From the NCBI GenBank assembly GCA_030428255.1, contig JAUIBT010000016.1:30028-94027 (forward strand): 64,000 nucleotides of DNA. Direction: 5' to 3'. This document shows positions 37,833 through 45,767 of this stretch, one piece after another. Numbering within the stretch: the stretch's first letter is position 1; every line of letters starts with the position of its first letter. A program made the translations under genes and the position numbers. Below the pieces are notes generated by a model. It made no database searches. It was not told where the DNA came from and saw only the letters and a list, made by a program, of their open reading frames with translations. Source of the stretch: Alphaproteobacteria bacterium (GTDB lineage: Bacteria; Pseudomonadota; Alphaproteobacteria; UBA7985; JAUIBT01).

Positions 37833-38933
37833 CTAGTCCTTGGGCATCAACACGTTGACATGGCCCAGCTTGCGTCCCGGCTTGACGCCGCGCTTGCCGT
37901 AAATATGCAGTTGAGCACCGGGGGTCGCGAGCCACTGGGTCTGCTGCAAGGCCGCCTCTCCCAGCAGATTGACCATACGCGTCGGGCAGAGCACTTGCGG
38001 TTGGCCCAGGGGCAAATCCATCACCGCACGCACGTGCTGCTCGAATTGATCGACGCTGGCCCCGGCCTGGCTCCAATGGCCTGAATTGTGGGGGCGCGGT
38101 GCCATCTCGTTAACCACCAAGCCCGTTTCGGTCACAAAAAACTCGATACCCAACAGCCCTTCCAAGCCCAAGCTTTCCGCCAGAACTCGCGCTTGGCGCT
38201 CAGCCTCCTGAGCCAAGTCAACACTGGCTTGAGGCGCGGGAGCCAAGGTTTCCGATAGAATGTGGTTCTCGTGGCGGTTCTCCACCAGCGGATAGGCTTG
38301 CAGCTCCAGGCCGCCGGATCGGCGGGCAACAATGACCGACCCCTCCCAGGCAAAATCAATCAGACCTTCAAGGATGCAAGGCACCGCGAAGGCCGCCCAC
38401 TCGCGTTGCAGATCGTCGCTACTGTTGAGCCGCTTTTGCCCCTTGCCGTCATAGCCCAGGCGACGGGTCTTCAAGATGCCTTGCCCGCCCAGGCTGTCAA
38501 GCGCGCGCGCCAGATCCTCAACACAATCCACCTGTCGATAGGGCGCGGGCCTTAGACCGGCGCGCTCAATGGCCTGCTTTTCGCTCAAACGATCTTGGGT
38601 CAGCGCGACCAGCTTGGCGCCGGGCCTCAGCTTGCCACTGCGCTCCAGGTAGGCCAGAGCGTCCTGAGGGATGTTCTCAAATTCCAGCGTGATGGCGTCG
38701 CAGCGCTGCACCAACTGATCCAGAGCTGAGAAATCCATATAATCAGCCTGGATGATCGACGGGCAGACCTGGGTAAGCGGCGCGTCCGGCTCGGGACACA
38801 GGCCGACGACCTCCAAACCCAAGCGATAGGCCGCCAGCGCCGACATGCGACCAAGCTGGCCGCCGCCTAGCATGCCCAGGACGCGGCGGGGCATAGCGCC
38901 GTCAGATTGGCTCGAACTGCTGGCTCCGGTCAT
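37833..38933 (-). CDS. purK: N5-carboxyaminoimidazole ribonucleotide synthase
   Basis: The 366-residue ATP-grasp enzyme carboxylates AIR in purine synthesis. The N-terminal block [21 protein letters not shown], then [12 protein letters not shown] and the C-terminal [18 protein letters not shown] are diagnostic. Its ATG overlaps the purE stop as ATGA, so the two are translationally coupled. Confidence 0.95.
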   Translation of the reverse strand: MTGASSSSQSDGAMPRRVLGMLGGGQLGRMSALAAYRLGLEVVGLCPEPDAPLTQVCPSIIQADYMDFSALDQLVQRCDAITLEFENIPQDALAYLERSGKLRPGAKLVALTQDRLSEKQAIERAGLRPAPYRQVDCVEDLARALDSLGGQGILKTRRLGYDGKGQKRLNSSDDLQREWAAFAVPCILEGLIDFAWEGSVIVARRSGGLELQAYPLVENRHENHILSETLAPAPQASVDLAQEAERQARVLAESLGLEGLLGIEFFVTETGLVVNEMAPRPHNSGHWSQAGASVDQFEQHVRAVMDLPLGQPQVLCPTRMVNLLGEAALQQTQWLATPGAQLHIYGKRGVKPGRKLGHVNVLMPKD

Positions 38934-39460
38934 TGCCCCCGCACCTCGTTTTGGGGTGCCTCGTTTTGTGGCTCCTCGGCCACAGCATCGCTTTGGGCCT
39001 GGCGCCAGTCTTGCAAAGCGCGGCTCACTGCGGGGTCTTGCAGCGCCAAAATGCTGGCCGCAAACAGGCCAGCGTTCTTAGCCCCTGCCTCGCCGATGGC
39101 CAAGGTGCCCACCGGCACCCCGCCCGGCATTTGAACAATCGACAGCAAGGAATCGAGGCCCTTGAGCGCGCGCGACTGAATGGGAACGCCCAACACGGGC
39201 AAATGTGTGTGGGCCGCCACCATACCGGGAAGATGCGCCGCGCCGCCCGCCCCGGCGATAATGACTTGCAGGCCGCGTTCGCCAGCGCTTTTGGCATAGG
39301 CGCTCAAGCGGTCGGGCGTACGGTGGGCCGAGACAATCCGGGTCTCAAAACTAACGCCGAGTTGGCGCAAAACGTCAGCCGCGAGCTTCATGGTCGGCCA
39401 GTCGGATTGACTGCCCATGATAAGTCCAACGGCGGGATTGGCGGGGCGGGTATCGCTCAT
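38930..39460 (-). CDS. purE: N5-CAIR mutase
   Basis: The 176-residue class I PurE has [13 protein letters not shown] at the N-terminus, SAHRTPDR, then [15 protein letters not shown] and [11 protein letters not shown]. It rearranges N5-CAIR to CAIR. A longer reading to 39520 lacks family support; the ATG at 39460 has GCGAGA upstream. It forms an operon with purK. Confidence 0.95.
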   Translation of the reverse strand: MSDTRPANPAVGLIMGSQSDWPTMKLAADVLRQLGVSFETRIVSAHRTPDRLSAYAKSAGERGLQVIIAGAGGAAHLPGMVAAHTHLPVLGVPIQSRALKGLDSLLSIVQMPGGVPVGTLAIGEAGAKNAGLFAASILALQDPAVSRALQDWRQAQSDAVAEEPQNEAPQNEVRGQ

Positions 39461-39638
39461 TTTCGATCTCGCTTTGGCAAACCCTGCTCGACCCAAAATG
39501 GCGTGACGGAGGATTTGCAATCAATTCAGGGACCCAGACCTGGCCATCTGGAGCCGACATTTGGGGACGTCGGAACCACGCAGCCACAGCCCTTAGCCCG
39601 ACGACACCTTAGCGGTACCGCAGGCCTAAGGCCGAGCC

Positions 39639-39872
39639 CTAGGCAATAATATCGGGAACCAACCAGCGTTGCAGCTCGCTGATACGATCCTTGAGCTGCA
39701 ATTTGCGCTTCTTGAGCCGCTGCAACGCAAGGCGGTCGATGCCGGTCCCTTGCTCCTCCAGGGCCGCAATATCGCGGTTCAGGCGCTCGTGTTCGTCGCG
39801 TAACGCATTGTAGTTCAAGCGCAAACGGTTTTGGTCGTTTGCTGGGGTTGGCATGTTATCCAAGGCAGACAC
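39639..39872 (-). CDS. YdcH/DUF465-family small protein
   Basis: The 77-residue protein is almost wholly helical and coiled-coil-like. It has LRDEHERLNRDIAALEEQG and then the family-typical LKKRKLQLKDRISEL near the C-terminus. DUF465 proteins have no settled function. It lies upstream of purE, a common alphaproteobacterial neighbourhood, and is divergent from a second DUF465 gene. Confidence 0.88.
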   Translation of the reverse strand: MSALDNMPTPANDQNRLRLNYNALRDEHERLNRDIAALEEQGTGIDRLALQRLKKRKLQLKDRISELQRWLVPDIIA

Positions 39873-40041
39873 CTTTGGCCTTCCTCATCTATCAACGGGC
39901 GGGCAATCTATCATCCTTGGTGCTAGCAATGCAAATAAAAGACGTTGAATCAGGGCGCCTTGCGAAACAAAAGACTTGTCAGGCGAGCATTTCCGTCACA
40001 GCCTGATTCAATCGAAATCCAAGTAGAGAGGAGCTTTTGCA

Positions 40042-40227
40042 ATGACAGCAGCAGCAGCAGGCGCGCCAACGAGCCACAACCCCGAACACTTGGCCGCACT
40101 GCGAAGTAAGCACGAGACTTTGGATCAGGCCCTCGCAGAAGAGCAACAACGCCCGAAACCCGACGAGCTGCGCATTCAAGAATTGAAGAAACAGAAGCTG
40201 CACATCAAGCAACAGTTGGAAAACTAA
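40042..40227 (+). CDS. Second YdcH/DUF465-family small protein
   Basis: The 61-residue protein follows a GAGAGGAG site. It has HLAALRSKHETLDQALAEE and the family hallmark IQELKKQKLHIKQQLE. It is a diverged paralogue of the leftward gene 170 bases away. A tandem repeat array starts directly after its stop codon. Confidence 0.88.
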   Translation: MTAAAAGAPTSHNPEHLAALRSKHETLDQALAEEQQRPKPDELRIQELKKQKLHIKQQLEN

Positions 40228-40450
40228 GCAAACCCCGAGCAATCGTTGCGATTGCGATGGTGGATTTGCGGCACAACAAACCAGCAAACCCCGAGCAATC
40301 GTTGCGATTGCAATGGTGGATTTGCGGCACAACAAACTAGCAAACCCCGAGCAATCGTTGCAATTGCGATGGTGGATTTGCGGGGCAACAAACCAGCAAA
40401 CCCCGAGCAGGCGTTGCGATTGCGATGGTGGATTTGCGGCACAGCAAACA
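40228..40450. repeat. Four tandem copies of a 56-bp repeat
   Basis: The units run 40228-40283, 40284-40339, 40340-40395 and 40396 to about 40450. Each begins GCAAACCCCGAGCA and contains a core close to GCAATCGTTGCGATTGC, an inverted repeat with a 3-base loop, then ATGGTGGATTTGCGG. Copies differ at a few positions; the inverted repeat is perfect in units 1 and 2 and has mismatches in 3 and 4. The first base follows the DUF465 stop codon directly. Confidence 0.92.
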
Positions 40451-40485
40451 AAAAGACCGAGCGCCCATTGGCCTCGGTCTTTTTT
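40451..40485. terminator. Bidirectional terminator between the repeat array and trcR
   Basis: AAAAGACCGAG (40451-40461) pairs with CTCGGTCTTTT (40473-40483), with A-rich left and T-rich right flanks, so it can end transcripts from both sides. It serves the rightward DUF465 gene and the leftward trcR. Confidence 0.85.
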
Positions 40486-40524
40486 ATCGCCGTCTTTTTT
40501 ATCGCCTGACTTTTTTATCGCCTG
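40476..40524. repeat. Three short tandem T-tract repeats
   Basis: CTTTTTTATCGCC occurs three times at about 15-16 base intervals. The first copy overlaps the terminator's T-run. Confidence 0.8.
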
Positions 40525-40578
40525 TCTTTGCTCGGCGCGGTCAAGGACAGGTCGGCGCGCTTCGAAGCCCGACGCAGC

Positions 40579-41223
40579 CTATTTAAACAGATCTTCGGGG
40601 ATCATGACGTTGCTGTAATCGGTGTCGCGCGGCTGCTCTTGGCTCGGCTCATCTTGGCTCGGCTCATAGCCCCCTTGCAGCGCGGCCGCCTCAGGGGTGT
40701 GCGGACGATCTGCGTTGACCTTCTCAATCGCCGCATTCAGCTCGATTTGCGAACACAAGCCCAGCAGAACCGGATCACGCGGGTTGAGGTTTGCCGAATT
40801 CCAGTGGGTGCGGTTGCGCACGGCAGCGATGGTGTTTTTGGTCGTGCCAATCAGCTTAATGATCGCCGCGTCCTTCATGGTCGGGAAGTTACGCACCAAC
40901 CAGGCGATGGCGTCCGGCTTGTCTTGGCGCTTGGCGACCGGCGTGTAGCGCGGTCCCTTCTGCTTGGCGACGCGCAGCACCGCGTCCTTTGCTAACCGCA
41001 GCCGGCGCTCGGGGTCGTCCTGGCAGCGCTCAATTTCTTGCATGGTGAGCTGACCGTTCTTGGTCGGGTCCTCACCGCGAATCCCGGTCGCAACATCGCC
41101 GTCAGCGATGCCTTTGACCTCAAGCGGGTGCAAAGAGCAGAATTCAGCGATCTGATCAAAGCTGAGTGCGGTATTTTCGACCAGCCAGACGGCTGTCGCC
41201 TTGGGCATCAGGGGCGTTGACAT
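40579..41223 (-). CDS. trcR: Cell-cycle transcriptional regulator TrcR (DUF1013)
   Basis: The 214-residue protein matches the DUF1013 family, found mainly in alphaproteobacteria. It has MPKATAVWLVENTALSFDQIA at the start, an HTH-like LHPLEVKGIADGD segment, and a conserved second half with DAIAWLVRNFPTMKDA and IGTTKNTIAAVRNRTHWN. The C-terminal 30 residues are Glu/Asp/Ser-rich. It probably binds DNA in cell-cycle control. It ends before a terminator. Confidence 0.88.
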   Translation of the reverse strand: MSTPLMPKATAVWLVENTALSFDQIAEFCSLHPLEVKGIADGDVATGIRGEDPTKNGQLTMQEIERCQDDPERRLRLAKDAVLRVAKQKGPRYTPVAKRQDKPDAIAWLVRNFPTMKDAAIIKLIGTTKNTIAAVRNRTHWNSANLNPRDPVLLGLCSQIELNAAIEKVNADRPHTPEAAALQGGYEPSQDEPSQEQPRDTDYSNVMIPEDLFK

Positions 41224-41346
41224 GGCGGCACCTCAAAATAGTTTCGCGCAGGAACCTTTTCGTTCAGCGTCCACCTGATCCAGCGCCAACTCGAAGGTCA
41301 ATTCGGTTCAGAGCTGCGGCGTGATGCCATACTGCGACATGAGCAT

Positions 41347-41372
41347 AAAAAATGCCGCCCCACTGGGGCGGC
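41347..41372 (-). terminator. Terminator of the TPM-domain gene
   Basis: GCCGCCCCA and TGGGGCGGC (41354-41372) are complementary around a single-base centre. The A-run at 41347-41352 is a U-tract in the leftward transcript, which ends about 100 bases after the stop at 41474. Confidence 0.85.
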
Positions 41373-41473
41373 TCTTAAGCACTATATACGCAAATCTTGT
41401 GGGCTTTTCAAGAACTGCCGACGCCGCGCGCGAGGAATTGCGCACCAGCGCCCCAGCAGCCCCGCAACGCGGT

Positions 41474-42967
41474 CTAGCGGACGGGAGCCAACTTTCCTCT
41501 CGCCGCTTCAGGCAGACGAGTGGCGTCATCCCACAGCTCACCGCGACGCAGGCGGCTCCAGGACATATGCTTTTCTAGACCATAGATCAGCGCCCGCAAT
41601 CCCGAGGCCAAGCTCTGGTCCTTCAGATCCAAGCTATAGGTCTTGGCCAAGGCTTCGATCACTCCCGGCTTGGCACCGGTGGCGTTGTCAGGAATAAGCG
41701 CTAAACTGCCCAATCCAAGCGCAGGGACCAGCGTTGCGTTGGCCCAGGTTTGCTCAGCTCTGTGCCCCACCCGTCGGCCGCCCAAGTGCTGAACTTGCGC
41801 ATAGGCTTGCAAGCTCATGAGGGCCTCAATCATCCAGAGCGGCAACAGAGGCAGGGCAAGGCAGGCTAGCAAGCGCCCAAGTCCCAGAGCAAGGCTAACG
41901 CCCAGACCGACTAGCGGCAGGCCGAAGTACAGCGGCAGCGCCGTTAGGACATCCCAGGATTGCAACAGACCCAGGCCAACAAACGCCAAAACCATCAGAT
42001 CAGCCGGCAGCGCAACCAGCGCCGACAAGGTCAAGGGGCGGTACAAGAATCGCAGTGCGCCCTGCCTGTCGGTATAAAGCTTGGCCTCATAGCGACCGTC
42101 TCGACAGCCAAGTTCCTGCCAAAGCGCGAGCAAATAGGCCAGATAGCTGCGGCGCTTCGAGGCCATGGGCCACTGCAACCAGGCTCTTTGAATCCGCGCC
42201 GAGCGGCGGCCTGGCGTCTGCGTACCTGTTTGGCCGAGCGTCGCACGCTTGATGCCAGCGCGCAGGCCACCCATCAGCGCGCGCGTCATAGCCTGCCATG
42301 ACCCGCCAACCCAATAACCCCATAGCCCAAGTGCAAACAACAGCAACGCCGATTGCTTGAGGCCTCCTTGGACGGCAGCAACAAGCAAGTCTGGCTGTTC
42401 AGCCCAAACCAGCGCACCCTCAGGCTTATTTGCGCTCCAATCCAGGCTGTTGACCTCACGAAGCACTGCGTTCAACCCCAGACGCAATCCATCGTCAACC
42501 TGCCCCGCCTTCATACGGGCGGCCACCACCTGATCCCAAATATCCTGGCGCGCGAGCGGCAAGACCGCCTGCGCCTGCTTGCCCCGGCCATCGACGAACC
42601 AGCGCTCCTCGCCGCGCACAAGCAAAAAGACCATATAGTCTTTGGCTTGCGAGCGTCCCAATAAGCGCCAATTGCGGACCAGCCCCTGCAGATAAGTCTG
42701 TGGGTCCATCAGTCCTGTGTCTCGCAGAGTGACCAAATAGAGATCCAAGCGATGAACTTGGCTGACCTGCTCAAAGGTATTCTCCATCTGGCGCGCGAGC
42801 TGGCTGGAAACCAGGCCGCCGTCGTCTATGACGCGCTGTTCGCCCAAACTGGGATAAGATGACTGTGCGTGCGAAGTCGTCGGAGAAAGCAGGAACAAGG
42901 CAATCAAAAAGACTGACACGACAAGGACGAGCCGTCTGACGGACCAAAAATAGGGCGACTGAAGCAT
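41474..42967 (-). CDS. TPM-domain (YgcG-like) membrane protein
   Basis: The 497-residue protein has a signal peptide or N-terminal anchor (LVVSVFLIALFLLSP), then a TPM domain at residues ~40-175 (VIDDGGLVSSQLARQMENTFE, DYMVFLLVRGEERWFVDG). Further hydrophobic segments lie around residues 210-230 and 300-400, so the C-terminal half is polytopic. TPM proteins occur in the envelope and some have phosphatase activity or assist photosystem or membrane-protein turnover; the role here is unknown. It has its own terminator. Confidence 0.8.
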   Translation of the reverse strand: MLQSPYFWSVRRLVLVVSVFLIALFLLSPTTSHAQSSYPSLGEQRVIDDGGLVSSQLARQMENTFEQVSQVHRLDLYLVTLRDTGLMDPQTYLQGLVRNWRLLGRSQAKDYMVFLLVRGEERWFVDGRGKQAQAVLPLARQDIWDQVVAARMKAGQVDDGLRLGLNAVLREVNSLDWSANKPEGALVWAEQPDLLVAAVQGGLKQSALLLFALGLWGYWVGGSWQAMTRALMGGLRAGIKRATLGQTGTQTPGRRSARIQRAWLQWPMASKRRSYLAYLLALWQELGCRDGRYEAKLYTDRQGALRFLYRPLTLSALVALPADLMVLAFVGLGLLQSWDVLTALPLYFGLPLVGLGVSLALGLGRLLACLALPLLPLWMIEALMSLQAYAQVQHLGGRRVGHRAEQTWANATLVPALGLGSLALIPDNATGAKPGVIEALAKTYSLDLKDQSLASGLRALIYGLEKHMSWSRLRRGELWDDATRLPEAARGKLAPVR

Positions 42968-43333
42968 GGGATACCAATTGCATTAAGTATTACAACCTCA
43001 GGTTTAGAAATGCAATGTGGCAACACCTAGAAGGGTTTGCGTCCATTTTGAATGCAAGAGGTTCGAAGTCGGGCACGACGGGCGAAGCAGTTGTAAAATT
43101 CTCACATAACCTATTGATTTAATGTGCAATATAACAAAGCGATTGCCCAGGAGCGCAGAAGGATGCACCGATATCTTGGCCGCGATCGCCAGCACTTCGC
43201 CCGTTGGAGCAAACGCAATCAGGCGCGCGCCAAAGGGGCAGATAGAGCGCTACGCCGACGCAAGGTGTGAGCATGCCATAGCCGCAAATTGCCGGCGGCC
43301 TTTTGGCGCTGCCAGCGGGCCTCGCAGGTCTGC
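42968..43333. other. Intergenic region, no feature identified
   Basis: About 365 bases lie between the start of the TPM gene and the end of the cytochrome gene. The first half is AT-rich around 43080-43140 and probably contains the TPM promoter. No gene, hairpin or repeat is convincing. Confidence 0.4.
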
Positions 43334-43807
43334 CTAACGAATGCGATAGCCAGCATGGCAGGCATTACAAGCCTGCGTGATCTCGCCCAGAGCGCTGAAA
43401 ACCTGCCGCTGGCCCTCAAGGCTGGGATCGACCTCGACCTCGGTCGCCAGAACTGCAAAGCGGCTGGCTGCCCGGTGCATTTCGGTCCCCGCCTCTTGCA
43501 TCGACTTGGGCATAAAAGTGGCGATGTGAGCCGCGCCATGCAGGCCCAACGACGACAGCCCCAAACGTGCCTCCGCGACCGCGCCGGCCTCTTGACCCCG
43601 CCCTTCAGACAGCAGGCCCAAGATCTCCTCTAACGCGCGCAGGTGGTCGCGCATGTTGCCCAGCATGTGCTGCTGCATCATCGCGGGCATGGGTACCAGT
43701 TCGCGCGTCTCATCCTCTGAGGCCGCACCGCCTGCAATCCCCGTGGCCGCTATGGCTAAACTCGCCACGAAGAGCAGCGTCTTGCGGGTGAAAAACCGAG
43801 CCGTCAT
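43334..43807 (-). CDS. Cytochrome c' family (class II c-type cytochrome)
   Basis: The 157-residue product has a signal peptide and ends with a single haem-binding CNACH followed by AGYR, the C-terminal arrangement of cytochrome c'. Four long helices precede it, consistent with the four-helix bundle. Such proteins bind NO and protect against nitrosative stress. The ATG at 43807 follows GAGGAGACC. It is divergent from a Crp/Fnr regulator gene, which probably controls it. Confidence 0.88.
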   Translation of the reverse strand: MTARFFTRKTLLFVASLAIAATGIAGGAASEDETRELVPMPAMMQQHMLGNMRDHLRALEEILGLLSEGRGQEAGAVAEARLGLSSLGLHGAAHIATFMPKSMQEAGTEMHRAASRFAVLATEVEVDPSLEGQRQVFSALGEITQACNACHAGYRIR

Positions 43808-43886
43808 AGAGGTCTCCTCAATCAAGACGAAAGCAAAATCGGACTTGTGTCCGTGCGTCACCCTAGCCTGGACGGCGGGAAGGCCC

Positions 43887-43902
43887 TATGATCGCGATCA
43901 TA
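43887..43902. promoter_or_regulatory. Palindromic Crp/Fnr-type operator
   Basis: TATGATCGCGATCATA is a perfect 16-base palindrome. Its core TGATCGCGATCA fits the TGA-N6-TCA pattern of the Crp/Fnr family and is one base per side away from the FNR consensus TTGAT-N4-ATCAA. It lies 15 bases before the regulator's ATG and 80 bases from the cytochrome c' start, so it could regulate both. Confidence 0.75.
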
Positions 43903-43916
43903 CGAAGGCCAAACCC

Positions 43917-44513
43917 ATGCCAGTTCCCCACCCCAGCTTTGAAACACTCTGGGCATCCGCGGCACAAATCGCGCTGCCCGCCGGGCAATGCTTGTTCTTG
44001 CGCGGCGACACCCCGCAAGCGCTCTATTGGCTTGAAAGCGGCCGCCTACGGCTGCGGCGCTGCGCGCTGGACGGCAGCGAGACCGCCATGCAGACGGTGT
44101 TGGCCGGGCAAACCTTTGCCGAGGCATCCTTGTTTAGCGACACCTACCATTGCGACTGCCTGGCAATAGAGCCCAGCTTGCTGCGGCGTATGCCGCGCCC
44201 CCAGGTGCTGAGCCGTCTGCAAAACGATGTCAACTTTGCCTTGGCGCTCACCCAGCAGCTCGCTCTACAATTGCGGCAGGCGCGGCTGCAAACCGAGCTG
44301 TCGCATATTCGCTCCGCCCCCGCGCGGGTTTTGGCGGCCCTGCGCCTGCAATCAGACGAGGACGGCCAAACGCATTTGGATGTCAGTTGGAAGGACTTTG
44401 CCGCCCAGATCGGCTTGAGCCACGAGGCCGTTTATCGGGCTCTGGCACGCTTGGAGGCGGAGGGCAAACTTCGACACCAAGGCCGCACGATAAAGCTCAG
44501 CAAAGCGCTCTAG
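43917..44513 (+). CDS. Crp/Fnr-family transcriptional regulator
   Basis: The 198-residue protein has a cyclic-nucleotide-binding-like beta domain (LFLRGDTPQALYWLESGRLRL, AGQTFAEASLF) and a C-terminal winged helix with recognition helix ISFR-type segment GLSHEAVYRALARLEAEG. It lacks the N-terminal four-cysteine set of FNR, so it does not sense oxygen by an Fe-S cluster; a haem or NO-linked function like DNR is possible. The palindrome just upstream suggests autoregulation, and the divergent partner is a cytochrome c'. Confidence 0.85.
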   Translation: MPVPHPSFETLWASAAQIALPAGQCLFLRGDTPQALYWLESGRLRLRRCALDGSETAMQTVLAGQTFAEASLFSDTYHCDCLAIEPSLLRRMPRPQVLSRLQNDVNFALALTQQLALQLRQARLQTELSHIRSAPARVLAALRLQSDEDGQTHLDVSWKDFAAQIGLSHEAVYRALARLEAEGKLRHQGRTIKLSKAL

Positions 44514-44544
44514 GCTCTGGCAGGCGGGCCGGGTCCAGCTCGTT

Positions 44545-45669
44545 CTAACGCCCACCAGCGAATGGAAGCGATGCGGGTCGCAAGCTGCGCGCGCCCTCTG
44601 GCAGGTTGATATGAAGCGCTGCTCCGCCATCAAGCGCCGCGCCGTCCACCAACCCGACACCGATGTTCGCAGCCAATCGCTTGGAATGTGCAATCTCGCT
44701 GACCCAACCGACCGCCGAGCCCCCCTGCCACAGCGTTAGCGGCGCAGCGTTGCCCACCACCGCTGGGCCGTCGATGATGAAGCCCGAGCGCTGACGCTTT
44801 GTGCCCGCCGCGCGCATGCCCAACAGCGCGGCTTTGCCCACGCAGTCGAAGGAAGCGTCCAGAGCCAGCAAGCTGGCAAAGCCCATCTCAAACGGCGAAG
44901 CGCGAAACTCTTGCCGCCGCATGTCCGCGCCATAGGAAATGAGCCCGCTCTCAAGGCGCTCGATATCGTTGGGCGCACCCGGGCCGATATCAAAGGCCGC
45001 CCCTGCCGCCTTGACCGCCTGCCACAAGTCCCAACCTCGGCTGCCATCCTGAAGATAGAGCTCAAAGCCGCCCTGTTTGGACCAGCCCGAGCGCGCCAGA
45101 ACCAGGGGGATGCCCTGAAGCTCGGTCTGTTTGAACCAGAAATATTTCAGCTCGCGCACCCAGTCGCCGAACAGCGCTGCGGTCACGTCTTCAGCCTTGG
45201 GCCCCTGGATCGCCAAAGGCGAGACATCCGGCTCAAAGACCTCAACCTGCCAACCACGTTCGCGGGCAATAGCGCCCGCCCACAGCACAAGGTCGCTGTC
45301 GGCAATCGACAGCCAAAAGCGGTCCTCGGCCAGCTTGAGCAACACCGGATCATTGATCAGCCATCCGTCATGATCGCAGATTGGCACATAGCGCCCCTGC
45401 CCAACCCGAGTTTTGCTAAGGTCGCGCGGCGTTAGGTACTGGGCCAAGCGCGCGGCGTCGGGACCATGCAGCTCGACCTGGCGCTGGGCGGCCACGTCCC
45501 ACATGACAACGCCGGTCATCAGGCGCTGATATTCGCCCTCGGGGTCGCCGAAGGTCCCCGGGATGTACATGTGATTATAGACTGAAAAGCTGCGCACGCC
45601 GTCAGCGACCGTTGCCTGAAAATAGGGCGACTGGCGGATGTTGGGACCAATGTGGATGCTGTAATTCAT
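44545..45669 (-). CDS. GcvT-family aminomethyltransferase, DMSP demethylase (DmdA)-like
   Basis: The 374-residue protein has the three-part GcvT fold. It carries blocks I associate with DmdA: VYNHMYIPGTFGDPEGEY, LTPRDLS, DGWLINDPVLLKL, FWLSIADSD and ARSGWSKQGGFELYLQDG, then IGPGAPNDIERLESGLISYG. DmdA transfers a methyl from dimethylsulfoniopropionate to tetrahydrofolate in marine bacteria. A DmdA-like relative with another methyl donor is possible. I chose the ATG at 45669; a GTG four codons upstream is the alternative. It is downstream of pyc on the same strand, but a terminator separates them. Confidence 0.75.
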   Translation of the reverse strand: MNYSIHIGPNIRQSPYFQATVADGVRSFSVYNHMYIPGTFGDPEGEYQRLMTGVVMWDVAAQRQVELHGPDAARLAQYLTPRDLSKTRVGQGRYVPICDHDGWLINDPVLLKLAEDRFWLSIADSDLVLWAGAIARERGWQVEVFEPDVSPLAIQGPKAEDVTAALFGDWVRELKYFWFKQTELQGIPLVLARSGWSKQGGFELYLQDGSRGWDLWQAVKAAGAAFDIGPGAPNDIERLESGLISYGADMRRQEFRASPFEMGFASLLALDASFDCVGKAALLGMRAAGTKRQRSGFIIDGPAVVGNAAPLTLWQGGSAVGWVSEIAHSKRLAANIGVGLVDGAALDGGAALHINLPEGARSLRPASLPFAGGR

Positions 45670-45709
45670 GGGGTCTCGCACGGTGGTGTTGACGGACTAA
45701 GGTCGCAAA

Positions 45710-45740
45710 CAAAAACCCCGCTGCCAAGTGGCAACGGGGC
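45710..45740 (-). terminator. Intrinsic terminator of pyc
   Basis: Reading leftward, CCCCGTTGCCA and TGGCAGCGGGG form a strong stem around a 3-base loop. It is followed by a T-tract (the A-run at 45711-45715 on the plus strand). It lies 28 bases after the pyc stop. Confidence 0.88.
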
Positions 45741-45767
45741 ATGTTTGCTCTGCTGGGCGAAGGCTGA

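Noticed and set aside
40228..40450. Tandem array considered as a CRISPR array
   Set aside because: The units are contiguous 56-bp copies without unique spacers, and no cas genes are nearby.
43122..43337. Small rightward frame in the TPM-cytochrome gap
   Set aside because: No ribosome-binding site, no domain, and it runs into the end of the cytochrome gene.
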